A stretch of DNA of 64,000 nucleotides. Source: Salinibacterium sp. ZJ450 (GTDB lineage Bacteria; Actinomycetota; Actinomycetes; Actinomycetales; Microbacteriaceae). Each line of letters starts with the position of its first letter. Positions within the stretch are counted from its first letter, which is position 1. Positions 53,433 to 62,400 of this stretch are shown piece after piece. The notes beneath the pieces were generated by a model, which did no database searches, was not told where the DNA came from, and saw only the letters and a program-made list of their open reading frames with translations. A program made the position numbers and the translations under genes. Where the stretch lies: positions 2,728,001 to 2,792,000 of the forward strand of contig NZ_CP061771.1 in the NCBI RefSeq assembly GCF_011751885.2. The letters are read 5' to 3'.

Positions 53433-54254
53433 TCAGGGCGCGTTGAGCTCGATCAGCTCGGCGGTGCCGCTTCCGCCACGCACGGTCTTCTCCACGATCA
53501 TTCCGATGCCGGGAGCGTAGGACTTCTCCTCTACAACCTCGGGTTCGAGCGGATTCCACTCCTGGGTGGTGATCACCTGCTCGAAGTAACCGAAGGTCAC
53601 CGTCATCCGCTCGTCCACTCGCAGCACCTGCATCAGGTCTTCCGCCTCGCCCGGGTAGAACTCCTGCCGGTACGCGGCACCCACCCGCGGCACGCCCGGC
53701 ATCACGATGCCGGGCAGCGCGCCATCCACGCCGGCCTCCCACGATCCCGCGGTACTCACGCTGCCGGCGGCGTCGTACTCCTTCACGTCCTCGCCGAGGT
53801 ACCAAACGTTGCCGTCGGTGTCCTGGGTGAACCAGTCGAAGGTGTCCTCGACGAGTTGCCCGTTCACGGTGACCGAGTCGCGCACCACGACCGCGTCGAT
53901 ACCCATCACCGTGCGCCGCTGATCGGTGACGACAACCTCGGTGCGCTCGATTTCACCGTCGGACTCCCCCTCATACACCCAGCGTGAACCGACCTCGAGC
54001 GGCAGGTATTGGTTGTCGATCGCGGCGACCGTGTCGGCCGCGGTGAGGTCGGGCTGGTAGTTGCCGCCGTCGCCGGGGTCGATCACCGGGCCGGGAGCGG
54101 ATGTCGCGGACGGGGTAGAGGTGGTCTGGTCGGGGCTGGTCTGGTCGGGGCTGGTCTGGTCGGCGGTCTGGTCTGGGGGCTGGCCGGGGGCGCATCCGGC
54201 CAGGGATGCCGCGACGACGAGTGCCAGCACCGCGATGGAGCGCGAACCGATCAT
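53433..54254 (-). CDS. hypothetical lipoprotein with DQTSP repeat linker
   Basis: The 273-residue product has a lipobox (VVAASLAGC), a short threonine-rich linker with repeated TSPDQ units coded by about 15-base tandem repeats (near 54120-54165), and a beta-rich domain (NQYLPLEVGSRWVYEGESDG, DTFDWFTQDTDGNVWYLGED, VEEKSYAPGIGMIVEKTVRG). I recognise the last pattern from secreted actinobacterial proteins of unknown role. It is anchored outside the membrane. Confidence 0.82.
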   Translation of the reverse strand: MIGSRSIAVLALVVAASLAGCAPGQPPDQTADQTSPDQTSPDQTTSTPSATSAPGPVIDPGDGGNYQPDLTAADTVAAIDNQYLPLEVGSRWVYEGESDGEIERTEVVVTDQRRTVMGIDAVVVRDSVTVNGQLVEDTFDWFTQDTDGNVWYLGEDVKEYDAAGSVSTAGSWEAGVDGALPGIVMPGVPRVGAAYRQEFYPGEAEDLMQVLRVDERMTVTFGYFEQVITTQEWNPLEPEVVEEKSYAPGIGMIVEKTVRGGSGTAELIELNAP

Positions 54255-54413
54255 GCTCCGATGCTAGAACCGGACGGCACCCGGCGGCAGGGGCGCCGCG
54301 CATTCAGGGGGCCCGTGTGCATTCAGGAGGATGAGCTGCGAATGCCGCGGCGTGCCGCGCCAGCGCACAGGGCGTGTCGCCCGAATCTCCTTCGGGACGA
54401 ACGCGCCCGGCAT

Positions 54414-54443
54414 GAAAACAGCCCCGGCCTAATGGCCGGGGCT
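54414..54443 (-). terminator. intrinsic terminator after tRNA-Ala
   Basis: AGCCCCGGCC and GGCCGGGGCT form a 10-bp stem with a four-base loop, followed on the minus strand by GTTTTC. It is 8 bases beyond the tRNA 3' end. Confidence 0.85.
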
Positions 54444-54451
54444 GTTAGTTG

Positions 54452-54524
54452 TGGACCCAAGGGGATTCGAACCCCTGACCTCCTCGATGCGAACGAGGCG
54501 CGCTACCAACTGCGCCATGGGCCC
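54452..54524 (-). tRNA. tRNA-Ala (anticodon CGC)
   Basis: Read on the minus strand the 73-base gene starts GGGCCCA and ends TGGGTCC plus discriminator A, giving a seven-pair acceptor stem with the G3:U70 alanine identity pair. The D arm is GCGCAGTTGGTAGCGC, the anticodon arm CCTCG-TTCGCAT-CGAGG with anticodon CGC, and the T arm includes GGTTCGAACC. CCA is not encoded. Confidence 0.96.
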
Positions 54525-54684
54525 AAACTGCCTAGTTAGGTTATCACCCCGCGGGAGGGTTTCGAGACGCGGCCGACATCCGCCGCGCTGGGGTGAGCGC
54601 TGCGAAAACGGCCGAACGCTCGCGCCGCGGCAGGGGCGCTCGGCCGTTTCCGCGGCGCTCGCCTCGTGCTACCTGCAGACGGGG

Positions 54685-55587
54685 CTACGCACGACGGCGG
54701 CGGCGCAGCGCAGCGTCGAGGTCGGGCGCCTGCGTGGTGTCGTGCTCGACAATGCCCATCCGCGCGAACCGGCTCTGCACCTGGGCGTTGATCGGCACGA
54801 CCTCGGGCTCGGCGTGCGCGGCGACGATTGCCGCCTGGCGTTCTTCCTCGGCACGGCGCAGCTCGGCGATCAGGTCGACCTCGACCATCACCGGCTTCTG
54901 CACCTCGGGCTTCGACAGGTACAGCGGCTTCGGCACCGGGACCGGGGTCCACTCGCGCGCGACCTGCGGCTGCGGCGCGGTACGCACCGGGGCGGGCGCC
55001 TGTCGCCTGATCGGGGTAGCCATGGCACGTGACATCCGGGCCCGTCCGACCTTGGCGAGGCGTCCGAGCATCCACACTGCGGTGCTTCCCACGGCGCCAC
55101 TGGCAATCAGCACACCCCAGGCGCCGGCGGCGACACCGGTGGTGGCCATCAGCGCCAGCTGCGCGACGCCGGTGATGAGCGCGACGAGCAGAATTACGGA
55201 TGTCGCGGCGCGGGTGCGGCGCAACCTGAGGGCGGCGTCGGTGGCGGTGACCGCGGCGGCGATCGCCGGCTGGGTTTCGACCAGGCGGCGCTGCTCGGAG
55301 CGGGCGGCTGCGGCCTCGCGGGCGCGGGCGACGGCGTCGGCGCGCTGCGCCTCCTGCTTGAGGGTGCGCTGCTGGGCGGCGATCTCACGGGCGGTGGACT
55401 CGGCGCGAACGGCCTGGGGAACCTCGGCGGTCTCGGCCATCACCCGCAGGGTCTGCTGCAGACGCACGGCATTGCGCTCGGTGGCGAGGTACTCGCGGCG
55501 CCTCGCCCACGCCGGAAGCAGATACACCAGCCAGAGCAATGCTGCGACCGCCAGCATTATCGCGGTACCCGCCCCCGAGAATTCCAT
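54685..55587 (-). CDS. membrane protein with long coiled-coil and basic tail
   Basis: The 300-residue protein has an N-terminal helix (GTAIMLAVAALLWLVYLLPA), a helical coiled-coil region (AREIAAQQRTLKQEAQRADA), two more hydrophobic helices (ATSVILLVALITGVAQLALM, WGVLIASGAVGSTAVWML), a proline-rich part and a C terminus ending ALRRRRRA. It resembles uncharacterised actinobacterial membrane proteins near galU. Function unknown. Confidence 0.85.
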   Translation of the reverse strand: MEFSGAGTAIMLAVAALLWLVYLLPAWARRREYLATERNAVRLQQTLRVMAETAEVPQAVRAESTAREIAAQQRTLKQEAQRADAVARAREAAAARSEQRRLVETQPAIAAAVTATDAALRLRRTRAATSVILLVALITGVAQLALMATTGVAAGAWGVLIASGAVGSTAVWMLGRLAKVGRARMSRAMATPIRRQAPAPVRTAPQPQVAREWTPVPVPKPLYLSKPEVQKPVMVEVDLIAELRRAEEERQAAIVAAHAEPEVVPINAQVQSRFARMGIVEHDTTQAPDLDAALRRRRRA

Positions 55588-55770
55588 GTCTCTACGCTAC
55601 AGAGTCGCGGGCAAAGCTTTGTGCGCGGCGCGCGGCGTTTCCGGCGCGACACGCCGCAGCGGGGCAACGAAACGCTCCGAGCATCCGGCGCTTCTCAACC
55701 GAAACCGGCCGCGTCGCAACGGACGCCCTCGAGTCGACAGTGCCGGTGCGCGGCAGGCCACAAGGGCGCC

Positions 55771-56427
55771 TTAGCCGCCGAGCCGCAGCGGCGACTGTGC
55801 GAGCGCCCGATCGGCAGCCGGCACGGTGGCCGCGGAGGCCGGCACCCGCCCGTCGAGCCAGCGCCGCATCACGCCCTGCGGAAGCTCGTCGACGGTCAGC
55901 GCGAAGCAGAAGTGGTCTCGCCAGTCGCCGTCGATGTGGATGTAGCGTCGGCGCAGCCCCTCGTAGCGGAAGCCGAGCTTCTCGACCACGCGCAGGCTCG
56001 CCACATTCTCGGGCCGGATGCAGATCTCCATGCGGTGCAGCCCGAGCGAGAAGAAGCAGAAGTCGGTGGCGAGGGCCACCGCGGCGGGCGTGATGCCGAG
56101 ACCGGCGAAGCGCTCGGACACCCAGTAGCCGATCGTGGCGCTCGACAGTGACCCGTATGCGATCGAGGACACGTTCAGCTGCCCGGCGAACTGGCCGTCG
56201 TACTCCACCACGAACGGCACGCCGGCTCCGGCGCGCGAGTTGGCCAACAAGGAGCGGATGCTCGACCGCGTGTCGAAGTTGATCGAGCCGCTGGGGTTGG
56301 TGGCCTCCCAGCGCCGCAGCCAGCTGCGGTTGGCGGCGAGCTCCGTCTCGAGTACGCGCGCATCCCGCAGCCGGATCGGACGGATGCTGATGCGACCCTG
56401 ACGCAGGGTTGGTGCGGGCGCTGACAT
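55771..56427 (-). CDS. GNAT acetyltransferase, RimJ-like
   Basis: The 218-residue protein carries ISIRPIRLRDARVLETELAA, FAGQLNVSSIAYGSLSSATI, WVSERFAGLGITPAAVALAT (acetyl-CoA loop) and RPENVASLRVVEKLGFRYEG with RRRYIHIDGDWRDHFCF, the full RimJ/RimL order. It may N-acetylate ribosomal proteins. It sits next to galU on the same strand. Confidence 0.93.
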   Translation of the reverse strand: MSAPAPTLRQGRISIRPIRLRDARVLETELAANRSWLRRWEATNPSGSINFDTRSSIRSLLANSRAGAGVPFVVEYDGQFAGQLNVSSIAYGSLSSATIGYWVSERFAGLGITPAAVALATDFCFFSLGLHRMEICIRPENVASLRVVEKLGFRYEGLRRRYIHIDGDWRDHFCFALTVDELPQGVMRRWLDGRVPASAATVPAADRALAQSPLRLGG

Positions 56428-56479
56428 GTTCTAGTTCTAGCCGCTTTTCGATTCCAGGTGAGGGCTCAGTCTGAGGGGC

Positions 56480-57373
56480 TCAGTCGAGCTTCGCGGCGAA
56501 GTCCTTCAGCCACGGTGTCAGGTCGGGGCCGAGGTCGTCGCGGTCCACCGCGAGCTGGATGATCGCCTTGATGTAGTCCAGCCGATCGCCGGTGTCGTAG
56601 CGTCGGCCGCGGAACACCACGCCGTACACGCCGCCGGTCCAGTCCGGGGCGGTCGCCATCGTCTCCAGCGCGTCGGTCAGCTGGATCTCGCCGCCCTTGC
56701 CGGGCGCGGTCTTCTCCAGCACGTCGAACACCTCGGGCTTCAGCACGTAGCGTCCGATCACGGCCAGGTTGGAGGGGGCGGTGCCCGGTGCGGGCTTCTC
56801 GACGAGCCCGGTGATGCGCACCACGTCCTCTTCCTCGGTGGCCTCGACCGTGGCCACACCGTAGAGGTGCGCCTGCTCCGGGTCGACCTCGAGCAGGGCG
56901 ACCACGGAGGCGTTGCGCTGCCCCTGCACCTCGATCATGCGGCTGAGCAGCACGTCGCGCTCGTCGATGATGTCGTCACCGAGCAGCACGGCGAACGGCT
57001 CGCGGCCCACGTGCATCTTGGCGCGCAGCACGGCGTGGCCGAGACCCAGCGGGTCACCCTGGCGCACGTAGTGCATGTCGGCGAGGTTGGTGGAGAAGTT
57101 GACCTTGTCGAGCTTGTCGGTGTCGCCCTTGCGGGTGAGGGTCGCCTCCAGCTCGCCGTTGCGGTCGAAATGGTTCTCCAGAGCGTTCTTGTTGCGCCCG
57201 GTGATCATCAGCACGTCGGTCAGCCCGGCTGCCACGGCCTCCTCGACCACGTACTGGATGGCCGGCTTGTCGACAACCGGCAGCATCTCCTTGGGCATCG
57301 CCTTGGTGGCCGGCAGGAATCGTGTTCCCAGTCCGGCGGCAGGTATTACGGCTTTTGAGATCTGGAAGGGCAT
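56480..57373 (-). CDS. galU: UTP--glucose-1-phosphate uridylyltransferase
   Basis: The 297-residue protein begins MPFQISKAVIPAAGLGTRFL, the nucleotide loop, then PVVDKPAIQYVVEEAVAAGL, VRQGDPLGLGHAVL, FAVLLGDDIID and TGLVEKPAPGTAPSNLAVIG. It makes UDP-glucose for cell-wall polysaccharides and glycolipids. The ATG at 57373 was chosen over upstream starts, which run antisense into the 5-FCL promoter. Divergent from 5-FCL. Confidence 0.96.
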   Translation of the reverse strand: MPFQISKAVIPAAGLGTRFLPATKAMPKEMLPVVDKPAIQYVVEEAVAAGLTDVLMITGRNKNALENHFDRNGELEATLTRKGDTDKLDKVNFSTNLADMHYVRQGDPLGLGHAVLRAKMHVGREPFAVLLGDDIIDERDVLLSRMIEVQGQRNASVVALLEVDPEQAHLYGVATVEATEEEDVVRITGLVEKPAPGTAPSNLAVIGRYVLKPEVFDVLEKTAPGKGGEIQLTDALETMATAPDWTGGVYGVVFRGRRYDTGDRLDYIKAIIQLAVDRDDLGPDLTPWLKDFAAKLD

Positions 57374-57413
57374 GTGACTAAGGCTATCGGTCGCATCCAA
57401 ATACACTTCAACT

Positions 57414-57998
57414 ATGTCGTACGACGCGATTGACGAAAAGCGCGCACTGCGGGCCGAGTTGCGCGAGCGCCGGCGCTTCATGACGGCTCCGGAACGGGCG
57501 AAGGCGGATGCCGCGTTGACCCGCAACCTGATCGAGCTTGTCGAGCGCACCGGCGCCCGCTCGATCTCTGCCTACCTGTCCACGCCGTACGAACCGAGCA
57601 CGCGGGAGTTTGTGCAGTGGGCCTGCGACCGCGACATCCGGGTGCTGCTGCCGGTCTCCCGGCAAGACGGCCTGCTCGACTGGGCACCATACGACGGCGG
57701 CGACGAAGAGGACGACCTGTTCGGGATGCCGACCCCGACCAGCGAACTGCTCGGCCCGATCGCGATCAACGAGGTGGACCTGATCTTCGTGCCCGCAGCA
57801 TCCGTCGACCGTTCCGGCATGCGGATGGGCTGGGGAATGGGATACTTCGACAAAACGTTGGGTTCGATGGAGAAGTGCCCGCCCGTCTATGCTGTCATCT
57901 TCGACAGTGAGCTCGTCGACGAGGTGCCCAGCGAAGTGCATGACCAGCGAGTCGACGGTGCGGTGACTCCGTCAGGAATAGTTTCGTTTAAGGATTGA
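57414..57998 (+). CDS. 5-formyltetrahydrofolate cyclo-ligase
   Basis: The 194-residue protein has EKRALRAELRERRRFMTAPE near the start, ISAYLSTPYEPSTREFVQWA, EVDLIFVPAASVDRSGMRMG and GWGMGYFDKTL, the ATP- and folate-binding motifs of the family. It converts 5-formyl-THF to 5,10-methenyl-THF with ATP. It is two bases upstream of the FmdB-like gene. Confidence 0.95.
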   Translation: MSYDAIDEKRALRAELRERRRFMTAPERAKADAALTRNLIELVERTGARSISAYLSTPYEPSTREFVQWACDRDIRVLLPVSRQDGLLDWAPYDGGDEEDDLFGMPTPTSELLGPIAINEVDLIFVPAASVDRSGMRMGWGMGYFDKTLGSMEKCPPVYAVIFDSELVDEVPSEVHDQRVDGAVTPSGIVSFKD

Positions 57999-58000
57999 TC

Positions 58001-58399
58001 ATGCCCACCTACTCTTACCGTTGCACCGAGTGCTCGAATTCGTTCGACATCCAGCAGGCGTTTACGGATGACTCGCTCACCGTGTGCCCGAGCTGCAGCG
58101 GCAAACTGCGCAAGCTGTTCTCGGCGGTTGGGGTGACGTTCAACGGCTCCGGCTTCTACCGCACCGACAGCCGTGCCGCCGCGGCGGGGTCGTCTGGCAA
58201 GGCTGGGTCGTCGGGCAAGTCTGAGTCTGGGTCGTCGGGCAAGTCTGGGTCTGAGTCTGGGTCGTCGGGCGGGTCGTCCGCGGCTGCGCCGGCTGCGGCA
58301 TCCGCTTCATCATCATCATCATCATCATCGTCTTCGTCGTCTTCTTCGTCGTCCTCGTCTGGATCATCTGCTTCCGGTAGCAGCGCCGCTGCCAGCTGA
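58001..58399 (+). CDS. FmdB-like zinc-ribbon protein with long serine-rich tail
   Basis: The first about 45 residues (MPTYSYRCTECSNSFDIQQA, CPSCSGKLRKLF) form a CxxC/CxxC zinc ribbon of the FmdB family. Then a Gly-Ser tail follows, coded by 15-21-base tandem repeats (SGSSGKSGSESGSSG) and a run of about 20 serines with mixed TCA, TCT and TCG codons. The tail is longer than in most relatives. It is downstream of 5-FCL in an apparent operon and mscL follows. Confidence 0.9.
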   Translation: MPTYSYRCTECSNSFDIQQAFTDDSLTVCPSCSGKLRKLFSAVGVTFNGSGFYRTDSRAAAAGSSGKAGSSGKSESGSSGKSGSESGSSGGSSAAAPAAASASSSSSSSSSSSSSSSSSSGSSASGSSAAAS

Positions 58400-58439
58400 G
58401 TCGCGCCGCCCGATGGCGCCCGAAACCAAGGGATACACA

Positions 58440-58919
58440 GTGCTCAAGGGATTCAGAGACTTCATCACGCGGGGCAACGTCATCGACCTGGCGGTCGCGG
58501 TCGTCATCGGTACCGCGTTCACGGCAATCGTCAACACGCTGGTGGCGTCCCTGTTCAACCCGCTGATCGGCGCACTGTTCAACGCCGAGAGCCTGTCGCA
58601 GACCGGCATCGTCACCATTCCCACGCTCGGCGGCGCAGGGACCGCTGAGCTCGGGTTCGGCGCGGTGTTGGCCGCCGTGATCCAGTTCCTGCTGGTCGCG
58701 CTCGTGGTGTATTTCGTCTTCGTCTTCCCGATGAACAAGTTCCGGGAGCACGCCGCCGCTCGCCGTTCCGCGCAGACCGGTGCTCCGGTCGAGGAGTCCG
58801 CTCCCACCGAGACGGAGTTGCTCGCCGAGATCCGCGACATCCTGGCGCAGGTGCAGACGGACCGCGGGCGGCACTCCGAGCTGTCCGACGGCGTCCCCGC
58901 CGCGCGCGACCACGCTTAG
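58440..58919 (+). CDS. mscL: large-conductance mechanosensitive channel
   Basis: The 159-residue protein matches MscL from its start: LKGFRDFITRGNVIDLAVAV, VIGTAFTAIVNTLVASLFNP (helix 1), VLAAVIQFLLVALVVYFVFV (helix 2) and a C-terminal bundle helix (ETELLAEIRDILAQVQ). It releases solutes on hypo-osmotic shock. The GTG at 58440 after AAGGGA is preferred to the ATG at 58413, because MscL normally begins at LKGF. A hairpin follows at 58997. Confidence 0.95.
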   Translation: MLKGFRDFITRGNVIDLAVAVVIGTAFTAIVNTLVASLFNPLIGALFNAESLSQTGIVTIPTLGGAGTAELGFGAVLAAVIQFLLVALVVYFVFVFPMNKFREHAAARRSAQTGAPVEESAPTETELLAEIRDILAQVQTDRGRHSELSDGVPAARDHA

Positions 58920-58996
58920 AACCACCCGGTTCGAACCGAGCGGGCCGCGGCGCGACCGGGCGCTGCTTATCCACCCTGTTTCACACCTGATTCCGC

Positions 58997-59039
58997 AGAA
59001 ATGGCCTATGCCGCCGAGTGGCATGGGCCATTTCTGCTG
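58997..59039 (+). terminator. hairpin downstream of mscL
   Basis: GCAGAAATGGCC and GGCCATTTCTGC pair over twelve bases, with an additional ATGCC/GGCAT inner stem. No strong U-run follows; it begins 77 bases after the stop. Confidence 0.6.
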
Positions 59040-59108
59040 AATTACGGATGTCGCAGCCAGCGAAGTACCTCCCGCGCGCTGCGCGGGGCGGTCGCGCGGC
59101 AGTCAGCC

Positions 59109-59194
59109 GCGCAGAACGGCAGCATTCCGGGATGACACGCCGCCGGCGGCCTGTCTTGCACGGCGTGTTGCGACGGATCGCTGCCGTTCTGCGC
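59109..59194 (+). repeat. 86-bp inverted-repeat element, copy B
   Basis: It has the same 15-bp ends as copy A and is in the opposite orientation, located just before the 83-residue gene at 59217. The central part (about 59145-59165) differs most, as in spacers of folded RNAs or MITE-like elements. Confidence 0.85.
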
Positions 59195-59216
59195 ACCCCG
59201 CACCCCGCGGCGCTGA

Positions 59217-59468
59217 TCAGCCCCAGTGCGGGGGCTTGTCCTGCTTCAGGCGGTCGTCATTCTCGTGCTCGTCGTGGCGCGGTTGTTCGGATGACGGGGT
59301 CGGGTCTGATCCGGGCGGCGGCTCCGTGGTGACACGGCGGCGCTTGCGGCGCGCGCCAGCAGCGGGCGGGCCCGCGGCATCCGGCGAGGCTACGGCGTCG
59401 GGCGAACCCGCGACATCCGCGGCATCCGTCGGCTGCTGGTCAGGCTTGGTGTGGTCGTCCGAGGTCAC
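59217..59468 (-). CDS. small disordered hydrophilic protein
   Basis: The 83-residue product is rich in Asp, Pro, Ala and Arg (DQQPTDAADVAGSPDA, ARRKRRRVTTEPPP, SSEQPRHDEHENDD) with no hydrophobic core, so it is probably disordered. Its start overlaps the stop of the helicase-like gene by four bases (ATGA), suggesting coupled expression. It could be a regulatory tail or partner of that protein. Function unknown. Confidence 0.65.
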   Translation of the reverse strand: MTSDDHTKPDQQPTDAADVAGSPDAVASPDAAGPPAAGARRKRRRVTTEPPPGSDPTPSSEQPRHDEHENDDRLKQDKPPHWG

Positions 59469-62400
59469 GCACCGACCACCCCGATCGGCTCGGTGATCGG
59501 GCCTGTGGGTGCGCCGATGATGGCGCAGACCTTGTCGGCCACGGCATCCGGGTCGCTGAACAGTTCGAAGGAGTGCACCCGCAGGTAGTGCCAGCCGAGG
59601 CGGCGCAGCATCTCCGGGCGCAGCCGCAGCGACTCGCGCAGGCTGGTGCGCTGCAGCACCGCGTCGGTGTCGATCGCGATGCAGGCGCCACCGTGCGCGG
59701 CGACGAGGCCGAGCTTGTTGCGGTGTCCGAGGGCGACGACCAGGCCGCGCTTCTCCAGGCGGCGGGCCAGGTCGACCAGCATCGGGTCGCTGTCATCGGG
59801 CAGCGGGTCTTCGGCGGCGCGGGCGCTGATCTCGGTGAGGATCTCGGCGAGGGCGACGGCGCCGTGGTTCATCCGGCCCTCTTCGATGTCTTCGGCCCGG
59901 AAGCAGGTGACGATCTTGAGGTGACGGCGGGCGCGGGTCATGCCGACGGCGAGCAGGCGCTCTCCGCCGGGTTCGCCGAGGGCGCCGAAGTCACTGAGCA
60001 CGCGGCCGTGCGGGGTGCGTCCGTAGCCGATGGAGAAGATCACCCGGTCGCGGCTCTGCGCCACGGCCTGCTCGAGGGTGAGCACCGCGAACGGCTCCGG
60101 CCGGTCGCCGATGATGATCTCGCTGATGTCCGGACGGGCCGCCACCGCGGTGAGCACCGCGTGCTGCACGCGCACCGCGTGCTTGGCGCTGGCGGTGAGC
60201 ACCATCAGCGACTCCTGCGGGCGGGTCGCGGCGTGGGCGAGCACCAGCTCCACCACGCGCTGCACCTCGGCGTCGACGCTCTCCACCGAGCCGTCGTCGG
60301 GGTTGGGCATGCCGGTGCCGTCCTCGATGTAGTCGAGGGTGAGGCTGCCGTGCCCGAGGAAGCTGCCGGCCCACGGCAGCGACTGGATGCGCCCACCGTA
60401 GAAGCGGCGGTTCACCAGTTCGGCGAGGTCCTCGCCGCCGGCGCGGTAGCTGCGGGTGAGCGACAGGGTCGGCAGCAGCTCGCTGAGCTTCGCCAGCGCG
60501 GAGTCGTCGTGCCGATCGTCGATGGGACGGGGGGCGGATGTCGCGACATCCGTCTCCGGCTCGTCGATGGCAATGGTGAAGGGCGTCGGGGTCTGCGTCA
60601 CCGGGTCGCCGAAGGCCACCACCTGGCGGGCGCGACGGATGGCGCCGACGTTCTCGGCGATCGTGGTGGCGCCGGCGTCGACGATCACGACGGTGTCGAA
60701 CGGCATGGTGTCGGCGATCTCGTGCACCTCGTACGGGGAGGCCAGCCACACCGGGGCGACCGCGCGCGACAGGTGCGGGGCGCTGGTCTGCAGGTCGAAC
60801 GCGGTGAGGTCGCCGCGGCGCAGTGTCTTACGCAGCTGGCTGGCCTCGTCCGGCCAGTCGGCGATGCCGAGCTTCCAGTTCTCCGCCACCTGCCAGCCGA
60901 GCAGCTGGGCGCTGCCGGCGGCGTGCGCCTCGTCGACCAGGCGGAAGTCGGCCTCGAGCCGGTCGAGCACGGGCGTGTTCGCGCCGAGCAGGGCCCGGTC
61001 TGCCTCGAGCAGCGACTCCAGGGCCGACTGCCACCAGGCCAGCTCGAGTTCGGCGCCGACCTGCGAGTCTGGCAGGTGCCGCATCGCCAGGTCGTTGATC
61101 AGCGGGTCGAGCTCGAGGTCGCGCAGCGTCGTCATCAGGGCGGTGCGCTCTTGCAGGTTGTTCAGCACGTCGGATTCGGCGGCGAGCGCGGTGATCCGCT
61201 GGGTGAGCGTGTCGATCGGCAGGAAGGCGAGCTGCTGCTCTCGGGACACATAGCCGAGCGGACCGTCGAGCAGCGACAGGTCTTGCGTGACCTCCTGGTA
61301 GGCCACCTGCACGTCGGCGATGCCCACCGGCACCTCGGGCGTGACCCCGCTGGCCACGAACCGCTGCCAGAGGATGCGCTGCTGCTGGATGCGCGACAGC
61401 GCGTCGTGCAGGTCGTTCACGTGCACGCCGGGGCGCACGTACTCCTTGGCGAGCTTCTTCAGCCGGCGACGGTTGCCGGATGACATCTCGGGCGCCTCAC
61501 GGCGGGGAGCCGTCGCGGCGATCAGCTCGCTGATCGACCGGTCGAAGACCACCGGCAGGAACTTGTCGAGGGTGTCGCGCAGGTCGGTGAGCAGCCGCAG
61601 GTAGATGCCGAGCTCGTGCACGGACTCGAACGGGCGCAGCCGGGTGGAGCCGATCAGCTCTCCGGCGCGCACCAGCAGGCGGGGCAGGGTCTCGGCCTTC
61701 AGCTGCTTGGCCAGCGCGTGCGCCCGGCCGGCCTCCTCGCCGTTGGCGAACTGCGCGCCGTACCACGGTGAATCGCCCGGTCCGTAGCGGAACTCCCCCA
61801 GGCTCGCGGCCTGCACCATGGTGTCGGCGACCCGGTGCCGGTCGTGCGCGAGGCGCTCCACCGAGGCGCGCGACAGCCGCGCCGTGGTCGACGGCGGGGT
61901 CGGCAGCAGCGCCAGCCGGCTGAGTTCGGTGACGCAGTCGAGCACGCTGATGCTGAGCACGGCGTCAGGCTTGGCGAGCGCCTGGCGGTAGTCGAGCAGC
62001 ACGGTGCGCAGGCGCACCAGGGCGTCGTCGACCTCGGCCAGCTCGGCGGCCTTCGCCTTCTCGTTGCGGGAGATGGAACGGATGATGTCGCGGCGCAGGG
62101 TGCGCGGGGCGACCGCGAGCCCGGGCAGGCCGACGTCGCCGAAACGTTGCGCGATGCCGCGCAGCGTGGCGCGGCGGGGGCTGACGACCAGCACCCGCTT
62201 GTTCTGGCCGATCAGGGCGCCGAGCGCGTTGACGATGGTCTGGGTGCCGCCGGTGCCGGGCAGCGTCTTCACGACCACGGAGTTGCCGGCGGCGATCTCG
62301 GCGACCACCTGCTCCTGCTCCGAGTCGGCGTCGAGCAGCAGCACGTCGGTGGAGGGTTCGCGCATGTCGGCGCCGAGCGCCTCGATCTCGCTGTGCCCCT

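Noticed and set aside
54009-54539. 176-residue + strand frame through the lipoprotein start and tRNA
   Set aside because: It is antisense to the lipoprotein and runs through tRNA-Ala, so it cannot be a normal gene.
58170-58380. Repeats in the FmdB-like gene as an independent repeat element
   Set aside because: They are in frame and encode Gly/Ser, so they are a coding low-complexity tail.
59573-61483. 636-residue + strand frame inside the helicase-like gene
   Set aside because: Antisense shadow: Val/Gly/Arg/His-rich, no domain pattern, while the minus-strand protein has ordered helicase motifs.
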